5,068 nucleotides of DNA from positions 1 through 5,068 of the forward strand of contig CAYWXT010000320.1 of the NCBI GenBank assembly GCA_964462125.1. The letters are read 5' to 3'. A program made the translations under genes and the position numbers. Shown here piece after piece: positions 1 to 5,068 of the stretch. The stretch comes from JAWLFY01 sp964462125 (GTDB lineage: Bacteria; Planctomycetota; Planctomycetia; Pirellulales; Pirellulaceae). Within the stretch, counting starts at the first letter, position 1. Each line of letters starts with the position of its first letter. Below the pieces are notes generated by a model. The model had not been told where the DNA came from and searched no databases. It saw nothing but the letters and a program-made list of their open reading frames with translations.

Positions 1-1
1 T

Positions 2-811
2 CCCCCCACTCAGCTCTGGCCCCACCTGGAGTCCAAGGGGGTGGAAGGGCTTTTCTTGGCCGGCCAGATCAACGGCACCACCGGCTACGAAGAGGCGGCG
101 GGGCAGGGGGTGGTCGCGGGACTTAATGCCGCCCGCAAGGCCGCTGGCAAGCCGAGCTGGATCCCCACTCGCGACCAAGCCTACATCGGGGTGCTGATCG
201 ACGATTTGGTTACGGCCGGGACCGACGAGCCGTACCGCATGTTTACCAGCCGCGCCGAATATCGCCTGCTGTTGCGGCAGGACAACGCGGATCGCCGACT
301 GACTCCCGCCGCCGATGAACTGGGCCTGATCCCTGCCCGCCGCCGCGAGCCGTTCATTGCCAAACTCAAACAGATCGAACGCGCCGGGGAATTGTTGCGA
401 AAGGCGCGGATCGACGGCATCCCCGGCGACGTCCTCCTGCGGCGGCCTGAAGTCGACTGGGACCAGGTCGCCGCGCAGCTTCCGGAACTGGGCGAAATCG
501 AGCCCTCAGCGGCTCAGCAATGCCTGTACGACATCAAATACGAAGGCTATGTCCAGCGGCAGAAAATGGAAGTCGAGCGACAGCAGCGTTTGGCGTCGAA
601 GAAAATTCCGCCCGGCTTCGACTACCAGCGGATCGCCCCGCTGCGCAGCGAAGCCAAGGAAAAACTGAGCCGCGTTCGCCCGCTGAGTCTCGATCAGGCC
701 CGTCGGATCAGCGGGATCACGCCGGCGGACATCGCCCTCGTGTTGGCCCATCTCGAGAACGCAGATCGACCCGGGCGGGCGAGGGAGCCTGGCCTTTCAG
801 ATCGATCTTGA
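2..811 (+). CDS. mnmG: MnmG (GidA), tRNA uridine-34 carboxymethylaminomethyl synthesis enzyme, C-terminal part
   Basis: This is the C-terminal 269 residues of MnmG; the reading frame is open to the left edge, so the start lies outside the window. MnmG is an FAD protein that works with MnmE in the cytoplasm to add the (carboxymethyl)aminomethyl group to C5 of wobble uridine 34 in several tRNAs. The visible part starts in the FAD-contacting segment LESKGVEGLFLAGQINGTTG, followed by YEEAAGQGVVAGLNAA. The family signature follows (DQAYIGVLIDDL, then EPYRMFTSRAEYRLLLRQDNADRRLT). Further on are KYEGYVQRQ and the C-terminal helical region with ARRISGITPADIALVL, which in this family contacts MnmE. 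Full-length relatives are about 620-630 residues, so roughly 43% is present. The last 18 or so residues (from ENADRPGRAREP) are a basic, poorly conserved tail. Identification is secure from recalled family motifs; no defect is visible in the part shown. Confidence 0.97.
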   Translation, partial: PPTQLWPHLESKGVEGLFLAGQINGTTGYEEAAGQGVVAGLNAARKAAGKPSWIPTRDQAYIGVLIDDLVTAGTDEPYRMFTSRAEYRLLLRQDNADRRLTPAADELGLIPARRREPFIAKLKQIERAGELLRKARIDGIPGDVLLRRPEVDWDQVAAQLPELGEIEPSAAQQCLYDIKYEGYVQRQKMEVERQQRLASKKIPPGFDYQRIAPLRSEAKEKLSRVRPLSLDQARRISGITPADIALVLAHLENADRPGRAREPGLSDRS

Positions 812-906
812 CCCACTGGCCGGCTTCGGTAGAATTCGCGGTTGAGGTAATCCGGGGAAAACAGGAAGTCTTGGAGCTTCTTGCCGCCTGCGATTTCCAC
901 GTAGCT

Positions 907-924
907 TAGCGCGAAAAGGTGCTA
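907..924. other. Small stem-loop downstream of mnmG
   Basis: TAGCGC at 907-912 pairs with GTGCTA at 919-924 (five Watson-Crick pairs and one G-U) around the loop GAAAAG. It lies about 95 bases past the mnmG stop. No T-tract follows, so it does not meet the form of an intrinsic terminator. It may be a weak structural element or chance. Confidence 0.25.
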
Positions 925-943
925 GTGCGGTAATTCGGCAAGT

Positions 944-966
944 TTGCTAATGGAAGTGCTTGCTAA
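944..966. repeat. TTGCTAA direct repeat, possible operator half-sites
   Basis: The heptamer TTGCTAA occurs at 944-950 and again at 960-966, exactly 16 bp apart start to start. A related GTGCTAG lies at 919-925, but that copy is part of a stem-loop. Paired short direct repeats upstream of a regulator gene can be binding sites for its own product, but seven bases twice in this length is weak evidence. Confidence 0.25.
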
Positions 967-978
967 GGCGACGCGGCG

Positions 979-1012
979 ATTCGGTCCCGGGCGGAATCGG
1001 TCCCGCGGGCGG
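979..1012. repeat. Imperfect 16/18-bp tandem direct repeat upstream of the regulator gene
   Basis: Two adjacent GC-rich copies are visible, at 979-994 and 995-1012. They share TCGGTCCCG (981-989 and 997-1005) and the ending GGGCGG; the second copy has two extra bases. The TCGGTCCCG cores are again 16 bp apart. Each copy contains a small palindrome (CCCGGG in the first, CCCGCGGG in the second). It lies 47-80 bases before the chosen start codon, a position suited to an operator or promoter element, but no function is shown by the sequence. Confidence 0.45.
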
Positions 1013-1040
1013 GTTCGTAGGACAATGGGTTCATCATGCA

Positions 1041-1046
1041 GGGAGG
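1041..1046 (+). promoter_or_regulatory. Shine-Dalgarno sequence of the response regulator gene
   Basis: GGGAGG lies 12 bases before the ATG at 1059. An in-frame ATG at 1047 abuts this purine run with no spacer, so it is unlikely to be the start. The 12-base spacing to 1059 is a little long but usable. The run supports starting the protein at MTTKTVFTTGEAAK. Confidence 0.55.
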
Positions 1047-1058
1047 ATGGTATCTTCC

Positions 1059-1646
1059 ATGACCACGAAAACGGTCTTCACCACCGGTGAAGCGGCAAAG
1101 ATTTGTAAGGTCAGCCAACAGACGATCATACGTTGTTTCGACAACGGGTCGCTGAAGGGCTTTCGGGTTCCGGGGAGCAAGTTTCGGCGGATTCCGCGGG
1201 AGCAGCTGTATCTGTTCATGAAGGACAACGGGATCCCGACCGACGCATTGGAGAGCAGCAAAAAGAAGCTGCTGATCGTCGACGACGACGAAGATCTGGT
1301 CGAGCTGATCAGCGACGGCTTCGAGCGGGACGGGCGGTTCGACATCCGCACGGCCAACAACGGGTTTGACGCCGGGATGGGGGTCAAGGAGTTTCGGCCC
1401 GATCTGGTCGTCCTCGATGTGATGCTGCCGGACATCAACGGCAAGGAAGTTTGTCAGCGGGTCCGCAGCGACCCCTCCTTGGATTCGGTCAAGATCCTGT
1501 GCATTTCCGGGATGGTCGAGCACAACAAGGTGGAGGGTTTGCGGGAAGCTGGGGCGAACGATTTTATGCAAAAACCGTTTGCGGTCGAAGATCTCGTCAC
1601 CCACGCTTGCGACCTGTTGGAGATCGAGCGGAGTGTGGTCGGTTGA
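1059..1646 (+). CDS. Response regulator with N-terminal excisionase-type helix-turn-helix and C-terminal receiver domain
   Basis: A 195-residue cytoplasmic protein. Residues 5-60 form an excisionase/MerR-like winged helix: FTTGEAAKICKVSQQTIIRC carries the recognition helix-turn-helix, and GSLKGFRVPGSKFRRIPREQ is the wing typical of the HTH_17 group. Residues 68-190 are a CheY-like receiver domain: acidic residues D75 and D76 in LLIVDDDED, phosphoacceptor D120 in VVLDVMLPDINGKEV, S150 in ILCISGM (the Ser/Thr switch position), and K172 in FMQKPF. All residues needed for phosphotransfer are present. The order is the reverse of OmpR- or NarL-type regulators, which place the receiver first. The frame is open upstream to a TTG at 960, but that extension is arginine/glycine-rich and family-unlike. 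The kinase gene begins 39 bases downstream on the same strand, so the two probably form an operon and a cognate pair. Targets are unknown. Similar fusions are known in planctomycetes (recalled, not searched). Confidence 0.92.
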   Translation: MTTKTVFTTGEAAKICKVSQQTIIRCFDNGSLKGFRVPGSKFRRIPREQLYLFMKDNGIPTDALESSKKKLLIVDDDEDLVELISDGFERDGRFDIRTANNGFDAGMGVKEFRPDLVVLDVMLPDINGKEVCQRVRSDPSLDSVKILCISGMVEHNKVEGLREAGANDFMQKPFAVEDLVTHACDLLEIERSVVG

Positions 1647-1685
1647 CGGAGACGTGACGACGAACGGATCGGGCGGGACACATTG

Positions 1686-3162
1686 ATGGCAGTCGGGCAT
1701 CGCGCTGCGGCGGGTTGGCTCCCCTGCCTTCGTTTCGGCCCTGATCGATGGTGGTTGCCGCTGTCCCATGGGGCATCCGAGCTGCTCGCCCAGGTCATCC
1801 TTTCGTCGGTGCCGCCGGCTGGGGTGGCACTCGGTGCGGAGCCGGTGATCGATTCCGGCCTGCGCCAGCGGTTGATCTCCCGGCTTCGGTCAGACCCGCC
1901 GTTGTTGATTTATGCCGCCCTCGCCTCGTCCACCGAGCGGGGCAAACCGGAGGAGGCGGCTTCGCTGGCACAGCTGGCCGATTGGCTGATCGCCAACGCC
2001 ACCGAGCGGTTTCGTCGCGGCGACGCGTCGCTGGGCGCCCCTCGGGTGACCGCGGAGCACGAGCGTCGTTGGCGGCAGCTCGACGACCATTTCCGTATCC
2101 AGCCGTTGCGAACGTGGCTTTCGGAAGCCGTCTGGTGGCTGGAAGTTGCTGGTCCCCCCGTCCCAGCGGCTTGGAGAGAATCATGGCCAACATTGCCAGG
2201 CGGGGATGAATCGGTGGAGCCCGGCCCGGCAGTGTTTCCTTCGCCGATGCTTGCTCAGTTGGCCCGTCACGTTCAATCGGACCAGGCCTGCCAGCGGTCG
2301 TTCGACGCCCGGCTCCGCCAGGAAAAATTGGAGGCGATCCGGCAGCTCGCCTATGGGCTAAGCCATGAGATCAACAACCCCTTGGCGAACATTTCGACGC
2401 GTGCCCAGCAACTGCAGCGGAAGGAATCTGATCCCGATCGGGCGGCGGTCCTGCAGCGGATCGTCGACCAGGTCTATCGCGCCCACGCGATGATCGCCGA
2501 CCTGATGTTCTTCGCGAATCCGCCCGCGACCAAGCTCGAAACGGTGGAGCTTCGGTCACTTGTCGAGCAGGCGGCGGGAGCATTTCAGGAGGAGGCTCAG
2601 CGACGATCGATCCGCCTGGAGACCGAAGCGGGCCGCCTGGAGACCGAAGCGGGCCGCCTGGAGACCGAAGCGGGCCGCCTGGAGACCNNNNNNNNNNNNN
2701 NNNNNNNNNNNNNNNNNNNNNNNNNNNNNNNNNNNNNNNNNNNNNNNNNNNNNNNNNNNNNNNNNNNNNNNNNNNNNNNNNNNNNNNGAAGCGGGCGAGG
2801 GGCCGCTGGAGATCACCGCAGACCGTCACATGATCATCGAAAGTGTGAACGTCCTGTTGCACAACGCCTTGGAGGCGGTCGGCTCCAGTGGAACCGTGAT
2901 TGTCCGGGTGCACGGGCATGACGGGACGCCGTGCATCGAGGTTGCCGACAGCGGACCGGGGCTTTCCAAGGAGGCGCAGCGGCATGCGTTTGATCTCTAT
3001 TACAGCGGCCGCGAAGCGGGACGCGGCCTTGGATTGGGACTCTGCCGGGCCTACCGTATTGCCCATCTGCACGGTGCCGAGCTGGCCCTCCGCAGTGGCC
3101 CGGCCGGCTGTGTCGCCACCCTGACGTTTGCCGCCAGCAGGGAAACGGCGTGCGGAGAATGA
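1686..3162 (+). CDS. Soluble sensor histidine kinase, interrupted by an assembly gap
   Basis: Probable partner kinase of the preceding regulator. ATG at 1686 is chosen with GGGCGGG at 1671-1677; TTG at 1683 is also in frame. Residues 1-187 have no recognised domain, no signal peptide and no membrane segment. A helical stretch (188-220) leads into the dimerisation/phosphotransfer helix with the H-box YGLSHEINNPLANI, phosphoacceptor H227. The catalytic ATPase domain follows: its first strand (RRSIRLE) runs into a perfect heptapeptide repeat RLETEAG from residue 310. After 100 N it continues with LEITADRHM, the N-box LLHNALEAV (N at 2863), the G1 box VADSGPGL (D at 2947), FDLYYSG, and the G2 box GRGLGLGL (3019-3042). 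Left and right parts are in different frames only because 100 is not a multiple of three. Closing the gap exactly restores one frame of 458 residues. The kinase core looks intact and functional; the signal sensed is unknown. Confidence 0.9.
2613..2687 (+). repeat. Perfect 21-bp tandem repeat inside the kinase gene
   Basis: Three complete, identical 21-bp units lie at 2613-2633, 2634-2654 and 2655-2675. The first 12 bases of a fourth (2676-2687) run into the gap. The missing nine bases of that unit (GAAGCGGGC) are found directly after the gap at 2788-2796, so the array spans the gap. Each unit encodes RLETEAG in the kinase frame. Leu and Ala fall 3 and 4 residues apart, as in a heptad pattern, though Gly in each unit argues against a stable coiled coil. 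True copy number cannot be read because the array is unresolved; four copies is the minimum if the edges are correct. Confidence 0.97.
2688..2787. other. Assembly gap of 100 N
   Basis: Exactly 100 undetermined bases, the conventional length for a gap of unknown size. Both edges lie in the same 21-bp tandem array, so the assembler probably stopped because reads could not span or place the repeats. The number 100 should not be read as a length: 0 or any multiple of 21 bases keeps the kinase frame open, while 100 breaks it. Confidence 0.97.
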
Positions 3163-3261
3163 CGTCGCGGCGGTCGCCCAATCCGGTCCGCGTCTTGGTC
3201 ACCGGAGCCAGCCTCAAATACTCCACCGTTCCGTTGACGAATCGGAGTTCATCGAAGGCGC
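3163..3261. other. Intergenic region between convergent genes
   Basis: Ninety-nine bases separate the stop codons of the kinase (+) and the GT39 glycosyltransferase (-). The only fold seen is TCCGGT at 3182-3187 pairing with ACCGGA at 3201-3206 over a 13-base loop. It has no T-tract on either strand, so I do not call a terminator. No promoter is expected here. Confidence 0.5.
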
Positions 3262-4806
3262 TCAGAAGTTTCCGCGACTTTGGTTGCGACCGGTCGGCGG
3301 AGCATATCCGACATGGAAGACCGCTGGTTCTCGGCCGTCGGGTCGGTGCAGGTAGGGGACCGCAATCGTTTCCCATGCGATCGACAACTCCGGCAGGCTC
3401 TCGGACGGATGCGCCAGCTCGCTGTCGGTCTCCCCTGAATTGCCGATCAACCTGGTCTTCGCGACCGGCAAGCGAGCTGTCGGTCGGTCACTGACGACCA
3501 GAAACGGAGATTCTCGAGGTTGATCGAGGCTCCCGAGATGCGGGTGGTCGAGTGACAACACTCGCGTCCCCGGAAGCTGCAACCGCAAGTTTCCCGCGAC
3601 TCGCATGTCGGACGCGACGATCAGCTCCGGCGGTGTGCCGAGCGCCGCGACCAATTCCTCAAAGTCGAGATTGAGTTGGTTGGGTTTGGGGCCATCCTTG
3701 CTCAGCAGCGGCCGGGCGACGATCGCAACGAGGACCGACGCCATCACGACACCGCCGGTCCTCAAGATCTGATTCACCGCACGCGTCTGCCACAAGGATC
3801 GCCACTTGAGCGCAAGATAGCCCGGCACCACGATGACGAATGGCTGAATCCACCGGTTCTTGAACTCGCTCGCCTGTCCGGAAACGATGATTAGCACCAG
3901 CAGAACCGCGATCGTGATCAAGGTTCGCTCCAGCAAGTGCCCCAGCGGCAACATCTCCCCTCGAGTCGGCTCCCCTGGGTTGGATCGCCCTGCGTGCCGG
4001 ACCACAGCGAATAGTACAACGGTGAACGTGAGGCAACCGGTGGCGGAGCAGACCAGTTCGTAGCTCCCGCGCATGACGTTGCCGAGCCAACCCCCGGTAG
4101 CGTGTTGGGCCATTGTGGCGATCGTCCGGGAGGACGCCAGGCCGAAGTGTTCCGCCATCCAGACCGCATGGGGTGTGAAGAGACAGGCGGCCACCGCCGC
4201 GGTGAACCAGATCCGCCGATCGAGCAAGAGCTGGCGATAGGTGGGCAAGGACATCGCGGCGGTCAACACGCCCAAAACGAGCAGCGAAAAGTTGTACTTG
4301 GAAAGCATCCCCAGCCCCGCTGCGACGCCGATCAAACCGTACCAGCGCCAGGCAGGCCGTTCGGCGAGTCGCGCGATGGCATAGAACAACAGCGCCGCAA
4401 AGAAAGTCGCTCCCACCGTATGGGACAGATCACGGTGGCTCTCCCAGGCGATCTGGGGGATCGTTAGCATTCCGGCCGACGCTACGATGGCAGGTCGTGG
4501 ATCCGTGGTGGCTGTTCGGATCGTCGCATAGGCCAAGACGTAGGTGCCAAACAAAAACAGGTTCTTCAAAACCGTCAAGGAAACGATCGACGTTCCGAAT
4601 ACCTGAAACACACCCATCTGCACCCAGGTGTACATCGGCGGTTGATTGTTGTAGCCCGGAGCGAGCCACTGGGAGAGAAACACCTGTTCTGACTCATCGA
4701 AGTCGAGCACCGGTGAGATCACCCACCGCAGCATGACATGCAGTGATAGATACGCTACCAGGATCAGCAGCATGCACCAGCGATTTCGCAGCAGCCAGTG
4801 GGTCAT
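3262..4806 (-). CDS. GT39/ArnT-like polyprenyl-phosphate-sugar glycosyltransferase (integral membrane)
   Basis: A complete 514-residue membrane protein of the PMT/ArnT superfamily. These enzymes take a sugar from a polyprenyl-phosphate donor and transfer it to a lipid, glycan or protein acceptor on the outer side of the cytoplasmic membrane. After the first membrane helix (about residues 11-31) comes the acidic loop motif LDFDESEQ (D35, D37, E38), where the family has its catalytic acidic residue, then GYNNQPPMYTW, typical of bacterial members. Further conserved pieces are SHRDLSHTVGATFF and LSKYNFSLLVLGVL, followed by several hydrophobic helices up to about residue 375. The last 120 or so residues (from FEELVAALGTPPELIVASDM) are a soluble extracytoplasmic domain. 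The start at 4806 has AGGA seven bases upstream; an earlier in-frame ATG at 4884 would overlap the upstream gene by 74 bases. The upstream GT2 gene ends four bases before this start, suggesting translational coupling and a donor-maker/transferase pair. Sugar and acceptor are not predictable. Confidence 0.9.
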   Translation of the reverse strand: MTHWLLRNRWCMLLILVAYLSLHVMLRWVISPVLDFDESEQVFLSQWLAPGYNNQPPMYTWVQMGVFQVFGTSIVSLTVLKNLFLFGTYVLAYATIRTATTDPRPAIVASAGMLTIPQIAWESHRDLSHTVGATFFAALLFYAIARLAERPAWRWYGLIGVAAGLGMLSKYNFSLLVLGVLTAAMSLPTYRQLLLDRRIWFTAAVAACLFTPHAVWMAEHFGLASSRTIATMAQHATGGWLGNVMRGSYELVCSATGCLTFTVVLFAVVRHAGRSNPGEPTRGEMLPLGHLLERTLITIAVLLVLIIVSGQASEFKNRWIQPFVIVVPGYLALKWRSLWQTRAVNQILRTGGVVMASVLVAIVARPLLSKDGPKPNQLNLDFEELVAALGTPPELIVASDMRVAGNLRLQLPGTRVLSLDHPHLGSLDQPRESPFLVVSDRPTARLPVAKTRLIGNSGETDSELAHPSESLPELSIAWETIAVPYLHRPDGREPAVFHVGYAPPTGRNQSRGNF

Positions 4807-4810
4807 CGTT

Positions 4811-5068
4811 TCATCCTGCGATCCGGATCCCTGCCTCGTGAGAACCGTCATCCTCGCCTGACCGCCCCGCTGTGCCCCAACCATTGCCGCACGACTCTCG
4901 AACCGTATAGGTCCGGCGATCTTGCGCCTCGTAGTGAATCCGCGACAACATCTCGGCCATCACCCCGAAGCAGATCAACTGCAATGCCGAGAGCATGGCA
5001 AACGCTCCGAGCACCAGCATCGGACGGGTCCCGATGTCGTCGCCGAAGAACAACTTTGATGTGAACAC
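4811..5068 (-). CDS. C-terminal end of a GT2 polyprenyl-phosphate glycosyltransferase (DPM1/GtrB/ArnC-like)
   Basis: Only the last 85 residues are in the window and the frame is open to the right edge. The GTG at the edge is an internal codon, not a start. The piece matches the end of membrane-anchored family-2 glycosyltransferases: an FFGDDIGTRPMLVLGAF segment, one hydrophobic helix (about MLVLGAFAMLSALQLICFGV), then AEMLSRIHYEAQDRRTYTVRES, the cytoplasmic tail motif 'E-x-x-x-R-x-x-Y-E ... Y-x-V-R-E' common in GtrB- and dolichol-phosphate-mannose-synthase-like enzymes. Such enzymes move a sugar from a nucleotide donor to polyprenyl phosphate at the inner membrane face. The catalytic domain and the first anchor helix would lie beyond the edge. 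The last 25 or so residues (glycine- and acid-rich) are a non-conserved tail. Pairing with the downstream GT39 gene strengthens the call. Confidence 0.8.
   Translation of the reverse strand: MFTSKLFFGDDIGTRPMLVLGAFAMLSALQLICFGVMAEMLSRIHYEAQDRRTYTVRESCGNGWGTAGRSGEDDGSHEAGIRIAG
4814..4817 (-). promoter_or_regulatory. Ribosome binding site of the GT39 gene, inside the end of the GT2 gene
   Basis: On the minus strand AGGA is followed by seven bases and then ATG at 4806. It lies directly before the TGA stop (4813-4811) of the upstream gene. This arrangement supports ATG 4806 over the upstream ATG at 4884, and suggests that ribosomes ending GT2 re-initiate on the GT39 gene. Confidence 0.6.

Larger units (their letters stand above)
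812..1058. other. Non-coding stretch between mnmG and the response regulator gene
   Basis: No convincing gene is seen in these 247 bases. It must hold the promoter of the downstream two-component operon unless that operon is read through from mnmG. Visible structure: a perfect 10-bp palindrome AGATCGATCT at 799-808 touching the mnmG stop codon; a small hairpin at 907-924 (TAGCGC, loop GAAAAG, GTGCTA, one G-U pair) without a following T run; the heptamer TTGCTAA at 944-950 and again at 960-966; and the GC-rich repeat at 979-1012. I could not pick a convincing -35/-10 pair. The minus strand at about 820-921 reads like protein in one frame, but has no start signal and no continuation (see findings). 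Confidence 0.6.

Noticed and set aside
520..909. Plus-strand frame overlapping the end of mnmG
   Set aside because: It overlaps the conserved C-terminus of mnmG in another frame, and most of its length is Arg/Pro/Ser-rich shadow sequence.
960..1058. Longer start for the regulator at TTG 960 or ATG 1047
   Set aside because: The extension is Gly/Arg-rich and lies over the repeats. ATG 1047 touches the Shine-Dalgarno run with no spacer. Excisionase-type proteins usually start shortly before the TxGEAA motif.
963..1769. A 268-codon open frame on the minus strand
   Set aside because: It lies wholly opposite the response regulator and the kinase start. It is rich in Pro, Arg, Asp and Gln with no recognisable motif, as expected for the complement of a GC-rich gene.
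2613..2796. The tandem array as a CRISPR or mobile-element repeat
   Set aside because: The units are directly adjacent with no spacers, they keep the reading frame, and no cas or transposase gene is present.
2371..3072. Long minus-strand frame across the gap
   Set aside because: It reads through 100 N and repeats of SPGGPLR, which are the complement of the kinase repeat; the plus strand carries clear kinase motifs.
3182..3206. Hairpin TCCGGT/ACCGGA as a bidirectional terminator
   Set aside because: The stem is only six pairs, the loop is 13 bases, and there is no T-tract on either side.
3163..3290. Possible out-of-frame continuation of the GT39 protein (minus strand reads FDELRFVNGTVEYLRLAP)
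   Set aside because: It would require a frameshift near the C-terminus. The GT39 frame already ends plausibly after FHVGYAPP, and the family has no conserved domain there.
3150..3494. Plus-strand frame starting at the end of the kinase gene (reads MTSRRSPNPVRVLVTGASLK)
   Set aside because: The beginning looks protein-like, but it soon runs opposite the GT39 coding region and becomes Ser/Arg-rich shadow. No ribosome binding site or family motif is visible.

Overview
The window looks like chromosomal DNA of a GC-rich bacterium, most likely a planctomycete. This rests on family knowledge, not a search. Proteins with an excisionase/MerR-like helix-turn-helix fused in front of a receiver domain are frequent in Planctomycetota, and the base composition and soluble HEINNPL-type kinase fit. 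The sequence is draft quality: a run of exactly 100 N sits inside one gene. I see no rRNA, tRNA, CRISPR array, IS element or phage gene.

Layout. (1) Positions 2-811 (+) hold the C-terminal 269 residues of the tRNA-modification protein MnmG, cut by the left edge. (2) Positions 812-1058 are a non-coding stretch with a small hairpin and two sets of short direct repeats, each spaced 16 bp. (3) Positions 1059-1646 (+) encode a 195-residue response regulator with an N-terminal excisionase-like DNA-binding domain and a C-terminal receiver domain. (4) Positions 1686-3162 (+), 39 nt downstream, encode a soluble histidine kinase. Its ATPase domain carries an in-frame array of perfect 21-bp repeats, interrupted by the assembly gap at 2688-2787. 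(5) Positions 3163-3261 separate two convergent transcription units. (6) On the minus strand, from the right edge leftwards, lie the C-terminus of a family-2 polyprenyl-phosphate glycosyltransferase (4811-5068) and, 4 nt later, a complete GT39/ArnT-like membrane glycosyltransferase (3262-4806).

How the genes work together. The regulator and kinase form an evident two-component pair; input signal and targets cannot be read from the sequence. The GT2-GT39 pair fits a lipid-linked sugar route: GT2 charges a polyprenyl phosphate with a sugar on the cytoplasmic side, and the GT39 enzyme transfers it to an acceptor on the outer face. mnmG is a housekeeping neighbour with no evident functional link.

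The best candidate for something new is the two-component pair: inverted domain order in the regulator, an unrecognised N-terminal half in the kinase, and a perfect, frame-preserving 21-bp repeat inside the kinase's catalytic domain.
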